Positions 34,633 to 43,593 are shown, counted from the stretch's first letter. The stretch: DNA of 64,000 nt from RGIG990 sp045589455 (GCA_045589455.1 JAZNPC010000066.1:124001-188000); one strand, 5' to 3'. Numbers and translations: made by a program. The notes: generated by a model not told the origin, from the sequence alone.

Positions 34633-36774
34633 ATGAGCATAGAATCTAATTTTAAGGTAGCTACTCCAGTTTGGGAGCAGGGGACAACAAAGCAGATGAA
34701 TCGTAGTCTAAGCTTTTGCTGCGATGTTCCAGGTCTTCCATCAGCAAAGCTTTCTCTAACAGCCTCCTGTTCGTTCATAGTTTTAGTTAATGGAGAATTT
34801 GTTGCTCATGGCCCAGCACGTTGTGCTCATGGCTTCTTTCGTGTAGATGAATATGAGCTTGCTCCATATCTAACAAAGGAACAAAATCGCGTAGCGATTC
34901 GTGTAGTAGGATATAATGTAAATTCATATTGCTACCTTAATCAGCCATCATTTTTAGTCGCTGAAATTGTTTCAAATAATTCTATTATTGCAGCAACTGG
35001 TGCCGATGGCTTTTATTGCTTTTTAACAAATGAGCGTGTAATAAAAACGCAACGCTTCTCCTTCCAACGTTGCTTCGTAGAAGCATATAATTTTACTTCA
35101 GAAGCACCTTTTGTTTATGAGCAAGAGTGTGGTGCCGTTGGTACAATGGTAGAGCTTGCTCCAGCAACTGCCGGAAAATTTATTGCCCGTGAAATTCCTT
35201 ATTCAGAAAACGAGAGTCTAAAGCCAGTAAGCTTATTCCAAAAAGGAAGTGTCGCATATTCAGAAAAAGGAAAATATTATGATGGACGCGAGCTCTTCCC
35301 TTCGCCTGAATTTATTACTTATAGCCTAGATGAACTAGACATCGCCACACACATTGAAGCAGGGAAAATAGATTTTTCCGAACCAATAGCTACCTCCAAT
35401 TGTGATACTGAAGAAATAGCAATTGAAACGGATTCATATGTTGATATAGATTGGGGAGTAAATTATTCTGGTATATATGATTTTACTGTTGAAGCAGCTG
35501 GTGATGGCGAGCTATTTGTTATCTTTGATGAAATTCTATCTGATAATCAAATCTACGCAAATCGCCTTGGTGCTTCGCAGTTAATTTATTTTAAGCTACA
35601 AAAAGGACAATGTCATTTTGTTTCAGCGGAGCCTTATGTTATGCGTTATACTCGCTTAGTTGCAAAAGGCGCGAATATTAAAATTAGTAAGCTTTGTCTT
35701 CGCCACATAGCATTCCCACAAGCAGAGATAAAAACACGCTTTGTTGGGGCTGACGAAAAGATGGCAAAAATCTATGCTGCAGCTGTTGAGACGTTTCGTG
35801 CAAACGCTGTAGATATTTACATGGATTGTCCATCTCGTGAGCGTGCAGGCTGGTTATGCGATAGCTTCTTTACTTCGCGTGTTGAATATGCTCTAACAGG
35901 AAAATCAACATTAGAAAAGTGCTACCTTGAGAATTTTCTTCTACCAGAAAGGTTTGAGTTTCTTCCTAACGGAATGCTCCCAATGTGTTATCCTGCAGAT
36001 CATAACGATAAAACATTTATCCCTAATTGGTCAATGTGGTATGTGCTAGAGCTAGGCGAATATTTTAAACGTACAAGAGATAGAGCATTGATTGATAAAG
36101 CAAAGCCAAGAATGTTTGCTTTATTAGATTATTTCAAAGGCTTTGAAAATGAGTATGGCTTATTAGAGAAGCTACAGAGCTGGGTGTTTGTGGAGTGGTC
36201 TCGCTGTAATTCTCTAGTGCAGGATGTCTCCTTCCCAAGCAATATGATTTATGCGCTTGTTTTGGAAACGATGGCAGAGCTTTACAATGCACCTGAGCTA
36301 GCAGAAAAAGCATCAGCAATTAAATCCACCATAAATAAGCTTTCAATGACACCATCTGGATTTTATTGTGACAATGCAATCCGTAAAGAGTCTGGTGAGC
36401 TAGAGCTTAGTGGTGAGCGAACAGAGGCATGCCAATACTATGCCTTCTTCTCAAATGTCGCTACACCAACAACCCATCCAGAGCTTTGGAAAATTCTAGT
36501 AAATGATTTTGGTTATGATAGGGCAGAGAAGGGATTATATCCTGAGATTTGGCCAGCCAATGCCTTTATTGGAAATTATTTGCGACTTGAGCTACTTAAT
36601 CGCTATGGCTATAAAGACGAGCTTTACGATAATATCAAGGGCTACTTCTATTATATGGCAGAGCGTACAGGCACACTCTGGGAGAATGTTGGCACAGAAG
36701 CCAGCTGCAACCATGGCTTTGCCTCTCATGTAATCTATTGGCAAAAGCTTCTCGGTCTTTTGGTAGATTGTTAA
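34633..36774 (+). CDS. Alpha-L-rhamnosidase-like glycoside hydrolase (GH78 type)
   Basis: A 713-residue enzyme of the six-hairpin (alpha/alpha)6 class. The N-terminal beta domains (about 1-370) show VNGEFVAHGPARCAHGFF and EILSDNQIYANRLG, as in GH78. The catalytic barrel begins near residue 380 with YMDCPSRERAGWLCDSFF, the family hallmark that carries acidic active-site residues, and ends with GTLWENVGTEASCNHGFASH, matching the late catalytic Glu and His region. There is no signal peptide, so it probably acts on imported oligosaccharides in the cytoplasm. The product would be L-rhamnose from plant or microbial glycans; fine specificity cannot be read. Located 180 bp after the DUF4886 hydrolase. 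Confidence 0.85.
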   Translation: MSIESNFKVATPVWEQGTTKQMNRSLSFCCDVPGLPSAKLSLTASCSFIVLVNGEFVAHGPARCAHGFFRVDEYELAPYLTKEQNRVAIRVVGYNVNSYCYLNQPSFLVAEIVSNNSIIAATGADGFYCFLTNERVIKTQRFSFQRCFVEAYNFTSEAPFVYEQECGAVGTMVELAPATAGKFIAREIPYSENESLKPVSLFQKGSVAYSEKGKYYDGRELFPSPEFITYSLDELDIATHIEAGKIDFSEPIATSNCDTEEIAIETDSYVDIDWGVNYSGIYDFTVEAAGDGELFVIFDEILSDNQIYANRLGASQLIYFKLQKGQCHFVSAEPYVMRYTRLVAKGANIKISKLCLRHIAFPQAEIKTRFVGADEKMAKIYAAAVETFRANAVDIYMDCPSRERAGWLCDSFFTSRVEYALTGKSTLEKCYLENFLLPERFEFLPNGMLPMCYPADHNDKTFIPNWSMWYVLELGEYFKRTRDRALIDKAKPRMFALLDYFKGFENEYGLLEKLQSWVFVEWSRCNSLVQDVSFPSNMIYALVLETMAELYNAPELAEKASAIKSTINKLSMTPSGFYCDNAIRKESGELELSGERTEACQYYAFFSNVATPTTHPELWKILVNDFGYDRAEKGLYPEIWPANAFIGNYLRLELLNRYGYKDELYDNIKGYFYYMAERTGTLWENVGTEASCNHGFASHVIYWQKLLGLLVDC

Positions 36775-36827
36775 TGTAGTTTTATGATATAATCAAAAGG
36801 TAAAATTAATTAAGAAAGAAAACTTAT

Positions 36828-37649
36828 ATGAATTTTGTTAATCCAGATACAGCACCAATTTTTGAGAAGAAGCTTTATATTTTTGATATGGATGGCACCA
36901 TATATCTTGGAAGCAAGATATTTCCATTTGCTATTCGCTTTATAAATAATCTTCGGGCAGCAGGAAAGAAAATTTTGTTTTTCACAAATAATGCTTCTCA
37001 CACAACAGATTTTTATGTGAATAAATTGACTAAGCTTGGCTTTTCTCCAACTCGTGAGGAAATTATGACATCAGGTGATGTTACAATTGAATTTCTAAAG
37101 CGTCATCGTGAAGGAAAGAGTGTATATCTCGTTGGAACAGATGAATTGGTGGAGAATTTCCGTGAGAATGGAATACAAATGCTTTCTGGCAAAGAGGAGT
37201 GTGGTGATATTGTTGTAACAAGCTTTGACACAACTCTTACATATGAGAAGTTAGATAATGCCTGCCGTATGGTTAGAAATGGTGCAGAGTATCTTTCTAC
37301 ACATCCAGATTACAATTGCCCAACAGAGAGCGGCTTTATTCCTGATAGTGGAGCAATTGCTGCATTTGTAACAGCATCTACAGGTAAGACCCCAACATAC
37401 TTTGGTAAGCCACATAAAGAAACAATTGAAATGATTTGTGAGGCAACCGGCTTTGATTGTAGCGAGATGTGTATCTTTGGTGATCGCCTATATACAGACA
37501 TCGCCGTAGGTAAGCGTCATGGCGTTACAGCAATTCTTGTGCTTTCTGGTGAAACCACAACCGAGGATGTTGATGCAGCAGCAGATGCAGATAAGCCAGA
37601 CTATGTTTTTGATTCACTAGATAATGTAGATCAAATCATGTTTAAATAA
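36828..37649 (+). CDS. HAD-superfamily IIA sugar-phosphatase (NagD-like)
   Basis: A 273-residue HAD phosphatase. Motif I is FDMDGTIYLG with the nucleophile Asp and the acid/base Asp; motif II FFTNNAS; the C2A-type cap lies between residues about 70-190 (SVYLVGTDELVENF); motif III Lys is in FGKPHKETIE; motif IV GDRLYTDIAVG. This matches NagD/phosphoglycolate-type enzymes acting on sugar phosphates or nucleotides. It comes 53 bp after the rhamnosidase-like gene, so it could dephosphorylate a product of that pathway, though NagD proteins are widespread and promiscuous. Confidence 0.9.
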   Translation: MNFVNPDTAPIFEKKLYIFDMDGTIYLGSKIFPFAIRFINNLRAAGKKILFFTNNASHTTDFYVNKLTKLGFSPTREEIMTSGDVTIEFLKRHREGKSVYLVGTDELVENFRENGIQMLSGKEECGDIVVTSFDTTLTYEKLDNACRMVRNGAEYLSTHPDYNCPTESGFIPDSGAIAAFVTASTGKTPTYFGKPHKETIEMICEATGFDCSEMCIFGDRLYTDIAVGKRHGVTAILVLSGETTTEDVDAAADADKPDYVFDSLDNVDQIMFK

Positions 37650-37682
37650 ATTTTGATGCACCAAGATGGTTGTGCGCAAATA

Positions 37683-37713
37683 GTATGGAGAAGCGACTTC
37701 TAGTCGCTTTGCG
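37683..37713 (+). repeat. AAGCGACT hairpin repeat, copy 1
   Basis: Stem AAGCGACT/AGTCGCTT (37691-37698 with 37702-37709). The flanking GTATGGAG and GCGT are also conserved; the 31-bp unit is identical at 56860-56890. Confidence 0.85.
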
Positions 37714-37813
37714 TCTCTGCGTCCCTTCGGCGTCACGTGCATCATGCTCGCTCTGCGCTTCTTGTTGATTGTTTTTTCCCGCTCCTTGTCTCAAAAGCCT
37801 TGGTGGGTCGTAC

Positions 37814-37887
37814 ACATTAGCGCTTGGCAGTTGCCTTATTGCTTCGCCAGATTTAGCAATAATTAAGGCAACAACAAGCGGTAATGT
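37814..37887. repeat. ACACTAG-type foldback element, copy 1
   Basis: Ends ACATTAGCGCTTG and CAAGCGGTAATGT pair with one mismatch; inner arms GTTGCCTTA and TTAAGGCAAC pair again. About 74 bp, member of a five-copy family. Confidence 0.8.
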
Positions 37888-38063
37888 GCGCGTCAGCGCC
37901 CCATCACCACACCCATCACACCAGCCCAGCGCCCTCCGCGTCCTTTGCGTCTCTGCGTCCCTTCGGCGTCACGTTCACCATGCTGTTGATTGTTGGCTGT
38001 TGTATCGTTTTCCCGCTCCTCGTCTTAAAAGCCTTGTTGTATATTCTAAAGCGAGGTCGTTGG

Positions 38064-39287
38064 TTATATTAATGCAACCGGGATAATATAATTTTGTTTA
38101 TCAATTGCTGATAGAGATTCTGCCATGCAAATGATTGCCCCATTCCCCCTTGGGATTGTTGTTTTATCCAATACTTTAAATTGTCTTGTTAATTCTGTGC
38201 CTGGGTTCGAAGTACGCTTAATTTCAATTGGATGTAATTCTCCGTCGCTTTCCATTACTAAGTCAATTTCGTTATTATTTGTATCTCTATAGTACCACAA
38301 AAGACAGTCTTTTGCATTGTTATGATATGTTTTAATAATTTCAGAAATTACAAAATTTTCAAGTATAGCTCCGTTCATTGCTCCATTAGCAAGGATTTCT
38401 GGAGAAGAATATCTAGTGAGATATGCTACAAGACCTGTATCGAAAAAATAAAGCTTTGGAAATTTAATAGTCCTTTTCAATAAATTGTTTGAGTAGGAAC
38501 GTAAGAAAAATATGATATCCGATTTTTCTAGAATCTTAAACCAACGCTTTGCTGTGTCAACGGATATGCCTACATCTTTTGCAATGTCTGAAAAATTAAG
38601 AATTTGACCCACTCGACATGCAGCAGAACGAATGAAGTCTGTGAATTGTAGTACATCTGTAATATTCGCAAAATCTCTAATATCTCGTTCAATGTATGTT
38701 TGTAAATAACTACTGTAAAATAAATCTCTATCAGTATATTTTCCGCTTATATGACCTGGCATAGAACCATTCCAAATACGTGTATAAATTTCTTTAGTAT
38801 CTGCTTTTTTATTTGATTTGTTTCGGTTCTTTAGGTTTTCTAGGTTAATGGCAAAAGGTTCGGTTGGGCCCTTTCCAAAAATTTCATGTTGTGAAAGTGT
38901 GGGTAGGTGAATTACCGCAATTCGTCCAGCAAGTGATTCCTGTGCAAGCTCCATTAGTTTGAATGGCTGAGAACCAGTGAGCCAAAATGATGATGGTGCA
39001 GCACCATTATCTATTGCCATTTTTATATATGAAAAGAGTTCGGGTGCATACTGAACCTCGTCAATTAGAATTGGCAATGAATGCATTTGAAGAAATAGTG
39101 CTGGATCGTTAGCAGCAAGATGTCTTTCTTGCAAATTATCTAGAGAAACAACAGTCCTATTCTTTGACATTAGTTGTTTAAGCAATGTTGTTTTACCAAC
39201 TTGACGGGCACCTGTGATAAGAATACAAGCATATTCTTTAGAAATAGATTGTATTTTTTTTTCTATATCTCGAGTAATGTATCTCAT
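38064..39287 (-). CDS. Orphan AAA ATPase, AAA_14/DUF4143 type
   Basis: A 407-residue protein of the AAA_14-DUF4143 family. Walker A is GARQVGKT (26-33), the Walker B acid lies in LPILIDEVQYAPE, and the sensor region is FWLTGSQPFKLM. The middle shows YIERDIRDFANI and the helix-turn-helix-like FSDIAKDVGISVDTAKRW; the C-terminal nuclease-like segment has IDLVMESDGELHPIEIKRT. It is more typical of the family than the divergent copy at 23243 and not a close paralogue of it. The start has AAAGGAGA 5-12 bp upstream. A perfect 14-bp inverted repeat lies about 50 bp ahead of the start and may be an operator. It borders a repeat island on both sides. Confidence 0.92.
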   Translation of the reverse strand: MRYITRDIEKKIQSISKEYACILITGARQVGKTTLLKQLMSKNRTVVSLDNLQERHLAANDPALFLQMHSLPILIDEVQYAPELFSYIKMAIDNGAAPSSFWLTGSQPFKLMELAQESLAGRIAVIHLPTLSQHEIFGKGPTEPFAINLENLKNRNKSNKKADTKEIYTRIWNGSMPGHISGKYTDRDLFYSSYLQTYIERDIRDFANITDVLQFTDFIRSAACRVGQILNFSDIAKDVGISVDTAKRWFKILEKSDIIFFLRSYSNNLLKRTIKFPKLYFFDTGLVAYLTRYSSPEILANGAMNGAILENFVISEIIKTYHNNAKDCLLWYYRDTNNNEIDLVMESDGELHPIEIKRTSNPGTELTRQFKVLDKTTIPRGNGAIICMAESLSAIDKQNYIIPVALI

Positions 39288-39337
39288 AAAATCTCCTTTT
39301 TTTGATAAAACTATATATAAAACGTTTTAAAATTTCA

Positions 39338-39370
39338 AGTAAAATTTACGATGCAATCGTAAATTTTACT
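39338..39370. promoter_or_regulatory. Perfect 14-bp inverted repeat upstream of the DUF4143 ATPase
   Basis: AGTAAAATTTACGA (39338-39351) and TCGTAAATTTTACT (39357-39370) pair without mismatch around a 5-nt loop. It is placed 51-83 bp ahead of the minus-strand start at 39287, where an operator would lie. There is no T run beyond A/T-rich sequence. Confidence 0.7.
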
Positions 39371-39786
39371 AAAATTGTGTGCGCTTATTCCTTAATTCAG
39401 TAGTTAGATTTTAGTGCGCGTTAAAGCCACAATGAGCATTGCGAGACCTTAAAATTGCAATAGTAATTTTTCTCGCGCTAGACCAAATGATGGAGGAGCA
39501 GATGTTTTGCATTGCAAAACATAGGTGAGAAGTAAGAAGTAAAAGGTAAGAGATTCGGTATGTGCGTGCGCGGGCGGCTAACGCATGCGCACCGCTCTCG
39601 CCTACGGGAAGATTGGAAGCTGGGGAGGATGGGAGGTTTGTCTGATGGGTGGTGTGGTTGTGGCGCTAGCGCGTACATTTGTGTCGTGTGCGCTGTAAAA
39701 TGTGCGCCAGCCAAGCTGCACAAAAATGTAATTATTTCTATCATTATAGGTTTAAATGGTTTGCATAAATTATATCGGTATTTTGT
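39371..39786. other. Intergenic region with degenerate GC-rich repeats
   Basis: About 400 bp. Contains GC-rich stretches (around 39545-39720) in an otherwise AT-rich region; pieces resemble the islands at 37.7 and 49.6 kb, for example GACCAAATGATGGAGGAGC (39481), close to GACAAAACGATGGAGGAGC at 49775. No gene supported. Confidence 0.55.
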
Positions 39787-39816
39787 TTGACTGATTTTGT
39801 TAAATAGTTGTAAAAT
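39787..39816 (+). promoter_or_regulatory. Sigma-70 type promoter of the small LRR gene
   Basis: TTGACT (39787-39792) and TAAAAT (39811-39816), spacing 18 bp, about 37 bp ahead of the start at 39854. Confidence 0.75.
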
Positions 39817-39853
39817 ATCAATAAATTTAAATAAAGTTATTTTGGAGATTCTT

Positions 39854-40702
39854 ATGAAAAAATATTTTTCGTTGACGATATTGTTGTTTGCTTGTCTTGC
39901 TGTAACATCTTATGCAGATAGTGAAGGTAAGGTGAATATAGAAATTATTTATGGTGTTGAATGGGAATATACATCCTGTGATAATGGTGTAGAGATTTTA
40001 GGTGCAAATGCAGAGGGAGATGTTAAAATACCTTCTAAATTAGGAAATCTTCCTGTAACATCCATCGGCGAAGAAGCGTTTTCTGATTGTGGTAGTTTAA
40101 CCAGTATTGTAATTCCAGATAGTGTAACATCCATCGGCGACGATGCGTTTTCTGGCTGTTATAGTTTAACCAGCATTGTAATTCCATCAAGTGTAACATC
40201 CATCGGCGACGGTGCGTTTTCTTACTGTGGTAGTTTAACCAGCATAGAAGTTGCAAAAGGCAATCGAAATTATGTTTCAGTAGATAATGTATTGTTCTCT
40301 AAAGACATGAAAAAGATTATTTGTTGCTCTAAGAACAAAGCATCATATTCTATTCCTGAAGGTGTAACATCCATCGGCGACCATGCGTTTTCTGTCTGTG
40401 ATAGTTTAACCAGCATTGTAATTCCAGATAGTGTAACAACCTTCGGCGAAGAAGCGTTTTCTGGCTGTTATCGTTTAACCAGCATTGTAATTCCATCAAG
40501 TGTAACATCCATCGGCGAAGAAGCGTTTTATGGCTGTCGGAGTTTAACCAGCATTGTAATTCCAGATAGTGTAACATCCATCGGCGATAGGGCGTTTTCT
40601 GGCTGTGAGAGTTTAACCAGCATAATACTACCAAGAAAATTTTCAGAAGACCGAGAGCGACTTGCTAATGAAAATTATGGAGAAATCATACCGAACGACT
40701 AA
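39854..40702 (+). CDS. Small exported BspA-type LRR protein
   Basis: A 282-residue exported protein. The start at 39854 is set by GGAG 7-10 bp upstream and by the signal peptide KKYFSLTILLFACLAVTSYA; the longer frame from 39797 would hide both. After a short beta head (WEYTSCDNGVEILG) come about seven TpLRR repeats of 23 residues (consensus SLTSIVIPDSVTSIGDxAFS), interrupted once by a non-repeat insert (NRNYVSVDNVLFSKDMKKII). It is a small relative of the 1545-residue protein at 58180 and lacks the IIIK-type tail, ending EIIPND. Likely surface-exposed; ligand unknown. Confidence 0.85.
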   Translation: MKKYFSLTILLFACLAVTSYADSEGKVNIEIIYGVEWEYTSCDNGVEILGANAEGDVKIPSKLGNLPVTSIGEEAFSDCGSLTSIVIPDSVTSIGDDAFSGCYSLTSIVIPSSVTSIGDGAFSYCGSLTSIEVAKGNRNYVSVDNVLFSKDMKKIICCSKNKASYSIPEGVTSIGDHAFSVCDSLTSIVIPDSVTTFGEEAFSGCYRLTSIVIPSSVTSIGEEAFYGCRSLTSIVIPDSVTSIGDRAFSGCESLTSIILPRKFSEDRERLANENYGEIIPND

Positions 40703-40707
40703 ACTAT

Positions 40708-40752
40708 AAATTAAAACGAGAGAGGATAATCGCTTCTCTCGTTTTAATTTTA
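40708..40752 (+). terminator. Rho-independent terminator
   Basis: Perfect 16-bp stem, AAATTAAAACGAGAGA pairing with TCTCTCGTTTTAATTT (40708-40723 with 40735-40750). Follows the LRR gene. Confidence 0.9.
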
Positions 40753-40830
40753 GGTAATAGTTTCGGTAAAATTATAATTTGCCTGATTTATATCACGAGA
40801 GCCCTGCGTATCCCTCTGTGCCTCCCAAAC

Positions 40831-40914
40831 CACCGTCCTGTCCACCGTCCTGTCCACCGTAGTTTTAACGCAGGTGGAAGTTTTAACCTAGGAGGAAGTT
40901 TTAACGTAGGAGGT
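40831..40914. repeat. Short tandem repeats
   Basis: CACCGTCCTGTC repeats 2.5 times (40831-40860), followed at once by three 18-bp units of the form AGTTTTAACGTAGGAGGA (40861-40914). Two different microsatellite-like arrays lie end to end. Confidence 0.85.
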
Positions 40915-40955
40915 TGCGTCCCTTCTTCGTGCGCATAGTCATCACGCACGCTGGC

Positions 40956-40985
40956 AGCTACCACAGTAGCATTACTGTGGTAGCT
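40956..40985. terminator. Perfect palindrome overlapping the end of the mrp-type gene
   Basis: AGCTACCACAGTA (40956-40968) pairs with TACTGTGGTAGCT (40973-40985) over a 4-nt loop. The last codons and stop of the minus-strand ATPase gene lie within the arm. The only T run (40985-40988) is on the plus-strand side, so as an intrinsic terminator it is weak for the minus-strand operon. Confidence 0.6.
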
Positions 40986-41826
40986 TTTCGCAGATGCTGT
41001 TGAAGGCATCGCGGATTGGAGATGGTGTGTCTTCGCCTGCAATTGGATTACCAGAATCACCACCCATGCATACGATTGGATCAATTGGAATCTGACCCAA
41101 TAGAAGTGTGTTAAATTCCATTGCTAGCTTCTTACCTGCGCCCTCAGCAAAGATGTTTGTTAGTTCACCACACTTTGGACAAATGAAGCCACTCATATTC
41201 TCAACAATACCTAGGATTGGGAATTCTAGCTTTAAGCAGAAGTTGAGTGATTTACGTACATCATTTGCCGCAACCTCCTGTGGAGTTGTAACAATGATTG
41301 CGCCGGTTGGATCAGGAATGCGCTGACAAATGCCTAGAGGCTCGTCACCTGTTCCTGGAGGGCAGTCGATAAACAAATAATCTAGCTCACCCCAAACAAC
41401 ATCAGAAATGAATTGCTGGATTACGCCATTCTTTGCAGGACCACGCAAGATGATTGCATCATCTGGATTAGGTAGGAAATATCCAATAGAAACTACCTTG
41501 ATTCCGTGTGTCTCGTGAGGAATTAGCTTGCCATTCTCAGAATAAACATCTGCACAAACATTACCCAACATTTTTGGAATACTTGGTCCATTGATATCAA
41601 CATCTAGTAGGCCAACCTTTTTACCTTGCTTTGCAAGTGCAATTGCCAGATTTACTGCAACAGTGCTTTTACCTACGCCACCTTTGCCAGACATAATAGC
41701 AACCTTGTGCTTAACATTTGCTAAGCAGCTGCGGATTTTCTTCTCTGAATCATCTTGGCAATTTCCTGAACCCTTGCAATCGCCACAAGCATCTGTCCTA
41801 TTTGGACAAGTATTTTCCTCTGACAT
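40972..41826 (-). CDS. mrp: Mrp/ApbC-family Fe-S cluster carrier ATPase
   Basis: A 284-residue P-loop ATPase of the Mrp/NBP35 family that carries and delivers [4Fe-4S] clusters. The deviant Walker A is GKGGVGKST, followed by the LLDVDINGPSIPKM box and switch region YLFIDCPPGTGDE. A Cys-rich N-terminus (CPNRTDACGDCKGSGNC) resembles the NBP35 N-terminal cluster site, and the CPKCG pair near residue 210 is the bridging cluster site. It ends the minus-strand run that begins with nifU and nifS, so one transcription unit holds scaffold, sulfur donor and carrier. The stop codon is inside a palindrome. Confidence 0.93.
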   Translation of the reverse strand: MSEENTCPNRTDACGDCKGSGNCQDDSEKKIRSCLANVKHKVAIMSGKGGVGKSTVAVNLAIALAKQGKKVGLLDVDINGPSIPKMLGNVCADVYSENGKLIPHETHGIKVVSIGYFLPNPDDAIILRGPAKNGVIQQFISDVVWGELDYLFIDCPPGTGDEPLGICQRIPDPTGAIIVTTPQEVAANDVRKSLNFCLKLEFPILGIVENMSGFICPKCGELTNIFAEGAGKKLAMEFNTLLLGQIPIDPIVCMGGDSGNPIAGEDTPSPIRDAFNSICEKLPQ

Positions 41827-41856
41827 TTTATAATTTCCTTCGTATATATTTGTGTT

Positions 41857-43593
41857 TTAAACTTTAATTAAATTTGTTGAAATTGTTTTTTGTGTTTTTG
41901 CTACAAACAAAGCTTCACTATTCTTTACAAGAGTTGCTTCATTATTGGCAATTTTAATTTCTAGCTGCGCATCAGCATCGCGTGCTTTCAAAATGGTTGC
42001 AAGCATGATTGCTTGCTCAAGCCCATCGCCACACTGATAGTTCCAAACTTCGTCTGGTTGCGAAAGTCTAAATGCTTCCTCGTAAATTGATTCGTTAGTA
42101 ATCGATGAAGCAATTGCTTCGCATAGCGCATTCTCGTCAGTAAATTGCTTGGTTTCTTCAATGCAGACAGGATTGCGCTCAAGCGCAGCCTTCATAAATG
42201 GCTCTAGCTCTGTATTGCTTAAATCGCGCCAAGCATAAAGAGCCATCTTGCAGTATTCGTTCTCTTCTTTGAGCTCATAGACGCGCTTAATAATTTCCTC
42301 GCGCTCCATTCCAGGTGTAATATCTAGTGGTGTGCCTTGGCTAACAAATTGTTTGTCGCTATGCTTAGGAAGGCGAGGAGTTGTTTTGCAGAAAGCAATC
42401 AGATGCTGAAGTGTTTCCTTAATATCTATGCACTTGGTGCAGAGGCGTTGCTCAAGTCGAGCAATATCCTCTTGTGAATTTATATCAACAGGATATTGGC
42501 GAAGATAGCTTTCCAAATCATCAAGAACAATGCATTGGCTACAAATAGCGGAATGCATTTCCTCCTGGTCAATTGTTGCTAGCAATTGAGGGCGTGTATT
42601 ATCAGTAACCTTAAATGGTGTATCTCGTTCATAAGCGAAGGCTCTTGATAGAGGTAGATAATGGAGATGCCCATTGATTACATATTTTAATACAAAGCAA
42701 TTTTGTGCATCAGGATATTGGCGAAGGAAGTTACCAAGTATCTCAGGTGTGAGGCTTGTGGCAAGGTAATCAGTAAGCTTTGTTGAGAAGCTCTTAATTG
42801 CATCCTTTGAAATTGTGGCAGTGTCATAAATTGTATGAATCCAACCAGAGCAGTGTGTGACAAAGGTAATGTTTTCATGTTCAATAGCACGACGTGCCTG
42901 AGCGGAAAGCTCTGTTCCATTGAACCACATGTTCTTTGTAACAATGCGGCGATTGTTTGTAATTATGCCTTCTCCTAAATCAATAAAGTTTTGTGAGTGA
43001 AGTGGAGTTGCCATCAAATATATCTGCTCAAGAGGAATGTCTAGCACAACAAATAGGGCAGCAGCATAAAGAGCAGCAAGAGAAACACATTCTCCGGCAC
43101 CGGTGCTATAGCCTGGCTTTCTTGAGAATGCGGTCATGGCCTCAAGGGTTTCTGTCTTCCAATATGGGATTACATTTGTATTATATTTATCTAGACCAAA
43201 GTGTCTACGAATGTCAATATCAAAATAATACTTGTCTCCCTCATAGCCAAACAATGCATTTGATTTTGAAAGAGTATCTCTATCAATAAAGCTATTGAAG
43301 CGTGCTAGCTCTTTCTCTTGGGTTGTAAGTCCCCATGTCTCAAGATCAAGATTAAAGGTATAGTGATCCATTATGTATTGCTTGAGACGATTTATTCGAG
43401 CCACAGTGCCACGCTTATTAAACTCAGTAAACCAAGGGTCTTCACGCCAGCGCCAAAGGATTGGCGACATAATATTTGCCAACACAAGGCTAAATATCAG
43501 ATCTGGAAAAATAAACATTTCCATATCTGATAGGGAAATTGCGGAGGATTTCTTTTCAAGCTCGCGCTGTTGCTCAGGAGTTATTTCTTTCAT
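41857..43593 (-). CDS. Transglutaminase-like domain protein in the gspE operon
   Basis: A 578-residue protein. The start at 43593 overlaps the gspE stop (TAATG), which argues against the longer frame from 43680. Residues 1-120 are helical (one hydrophobic stretch at about 25-45). Around residues 130-170, GAGECVSLAALYAAALF and YLMATPLHSQNFIDLG give a Cys, His, Asp order and spacing typical of transglutaminase-like peptidases or amidases. The remaining 400 residues are mostly helical with several Cys pairs (CSQC, CTKC) and no known domain. Its place next to gspE suggests a secretion- or envelope-linked task. The domain call is by eye; the enzyme activity is not established. Confidence 0.55.
   Translation of the reverse strand: MKEITPEQQRELEKKSSAISLSDMEMFIFPDLIFSLVLANIMSPILWRWREDPWFTEFNKRGTVARINRLKQYIMDHYTFNLDLETWGLTTQEKELARFNSFIDRDTLSKSNALFGYEGDKYYFDIDIRRHFGLDKYNTNVIPYWKTETLEAMTAFSRKPGYSTGAGECVSLAALYAAALFVVLDIPLEQIYLMATPLHSQNFIDLGEGIITNNRRIVTKNMWFNGTELSAQARRAIEHENITFVTHCSGWIHTIYDTATISKDAIKSFSTKLTDYLATSLTPEILGNFLRQYPDAQNCFVLKYVINGHLHYLPLSRAFAYERDTPFKVTDNTRPQLLATIDQEEMHSAICSQCIVLDDLESYLRQYPVDINSQEDIARLEQRLCTKCIDIKETLQHLIAFCKTTPRLPKHSDKQFVSQGTPLDITPGMEREEIIKRVYELKEENEYCKMALYAWRDLSNTELEPFMKAALERNPVCIEETKQFTDENALCEAIASSITNESIYEEAFRLSQPDEVWNYQCGDGLEQAIMLATILKARDADAQLEIKIANNEATLVKNSEALFVAKTQKTISTNLIKV

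Larger units (their letters stand above)
37650..38063. other. GC-rich repeat island between convergent genes
   Basis: About 410 bp composed of dispersed repeats found elsewhere in the window: an AAGCGACT hairpin unit (37683-37713, recurs at 56860), GCGTCTCTGCGTCCCTT units (37710 and 37949, recurring at 57403 and 63447), and a 74-bp ACATTAG foldback (37814-37887). No gene is convincing here; frames in this stretch read repeat sequence. Confidence 0.75.

Noticed and set aside
40035..40634. Minus-strand frames opposite the small LRR gene
   Set aside because: Same periodic shadow effect; the plus-strand gene has signal peptide, ribosome site, promoter and terminator.
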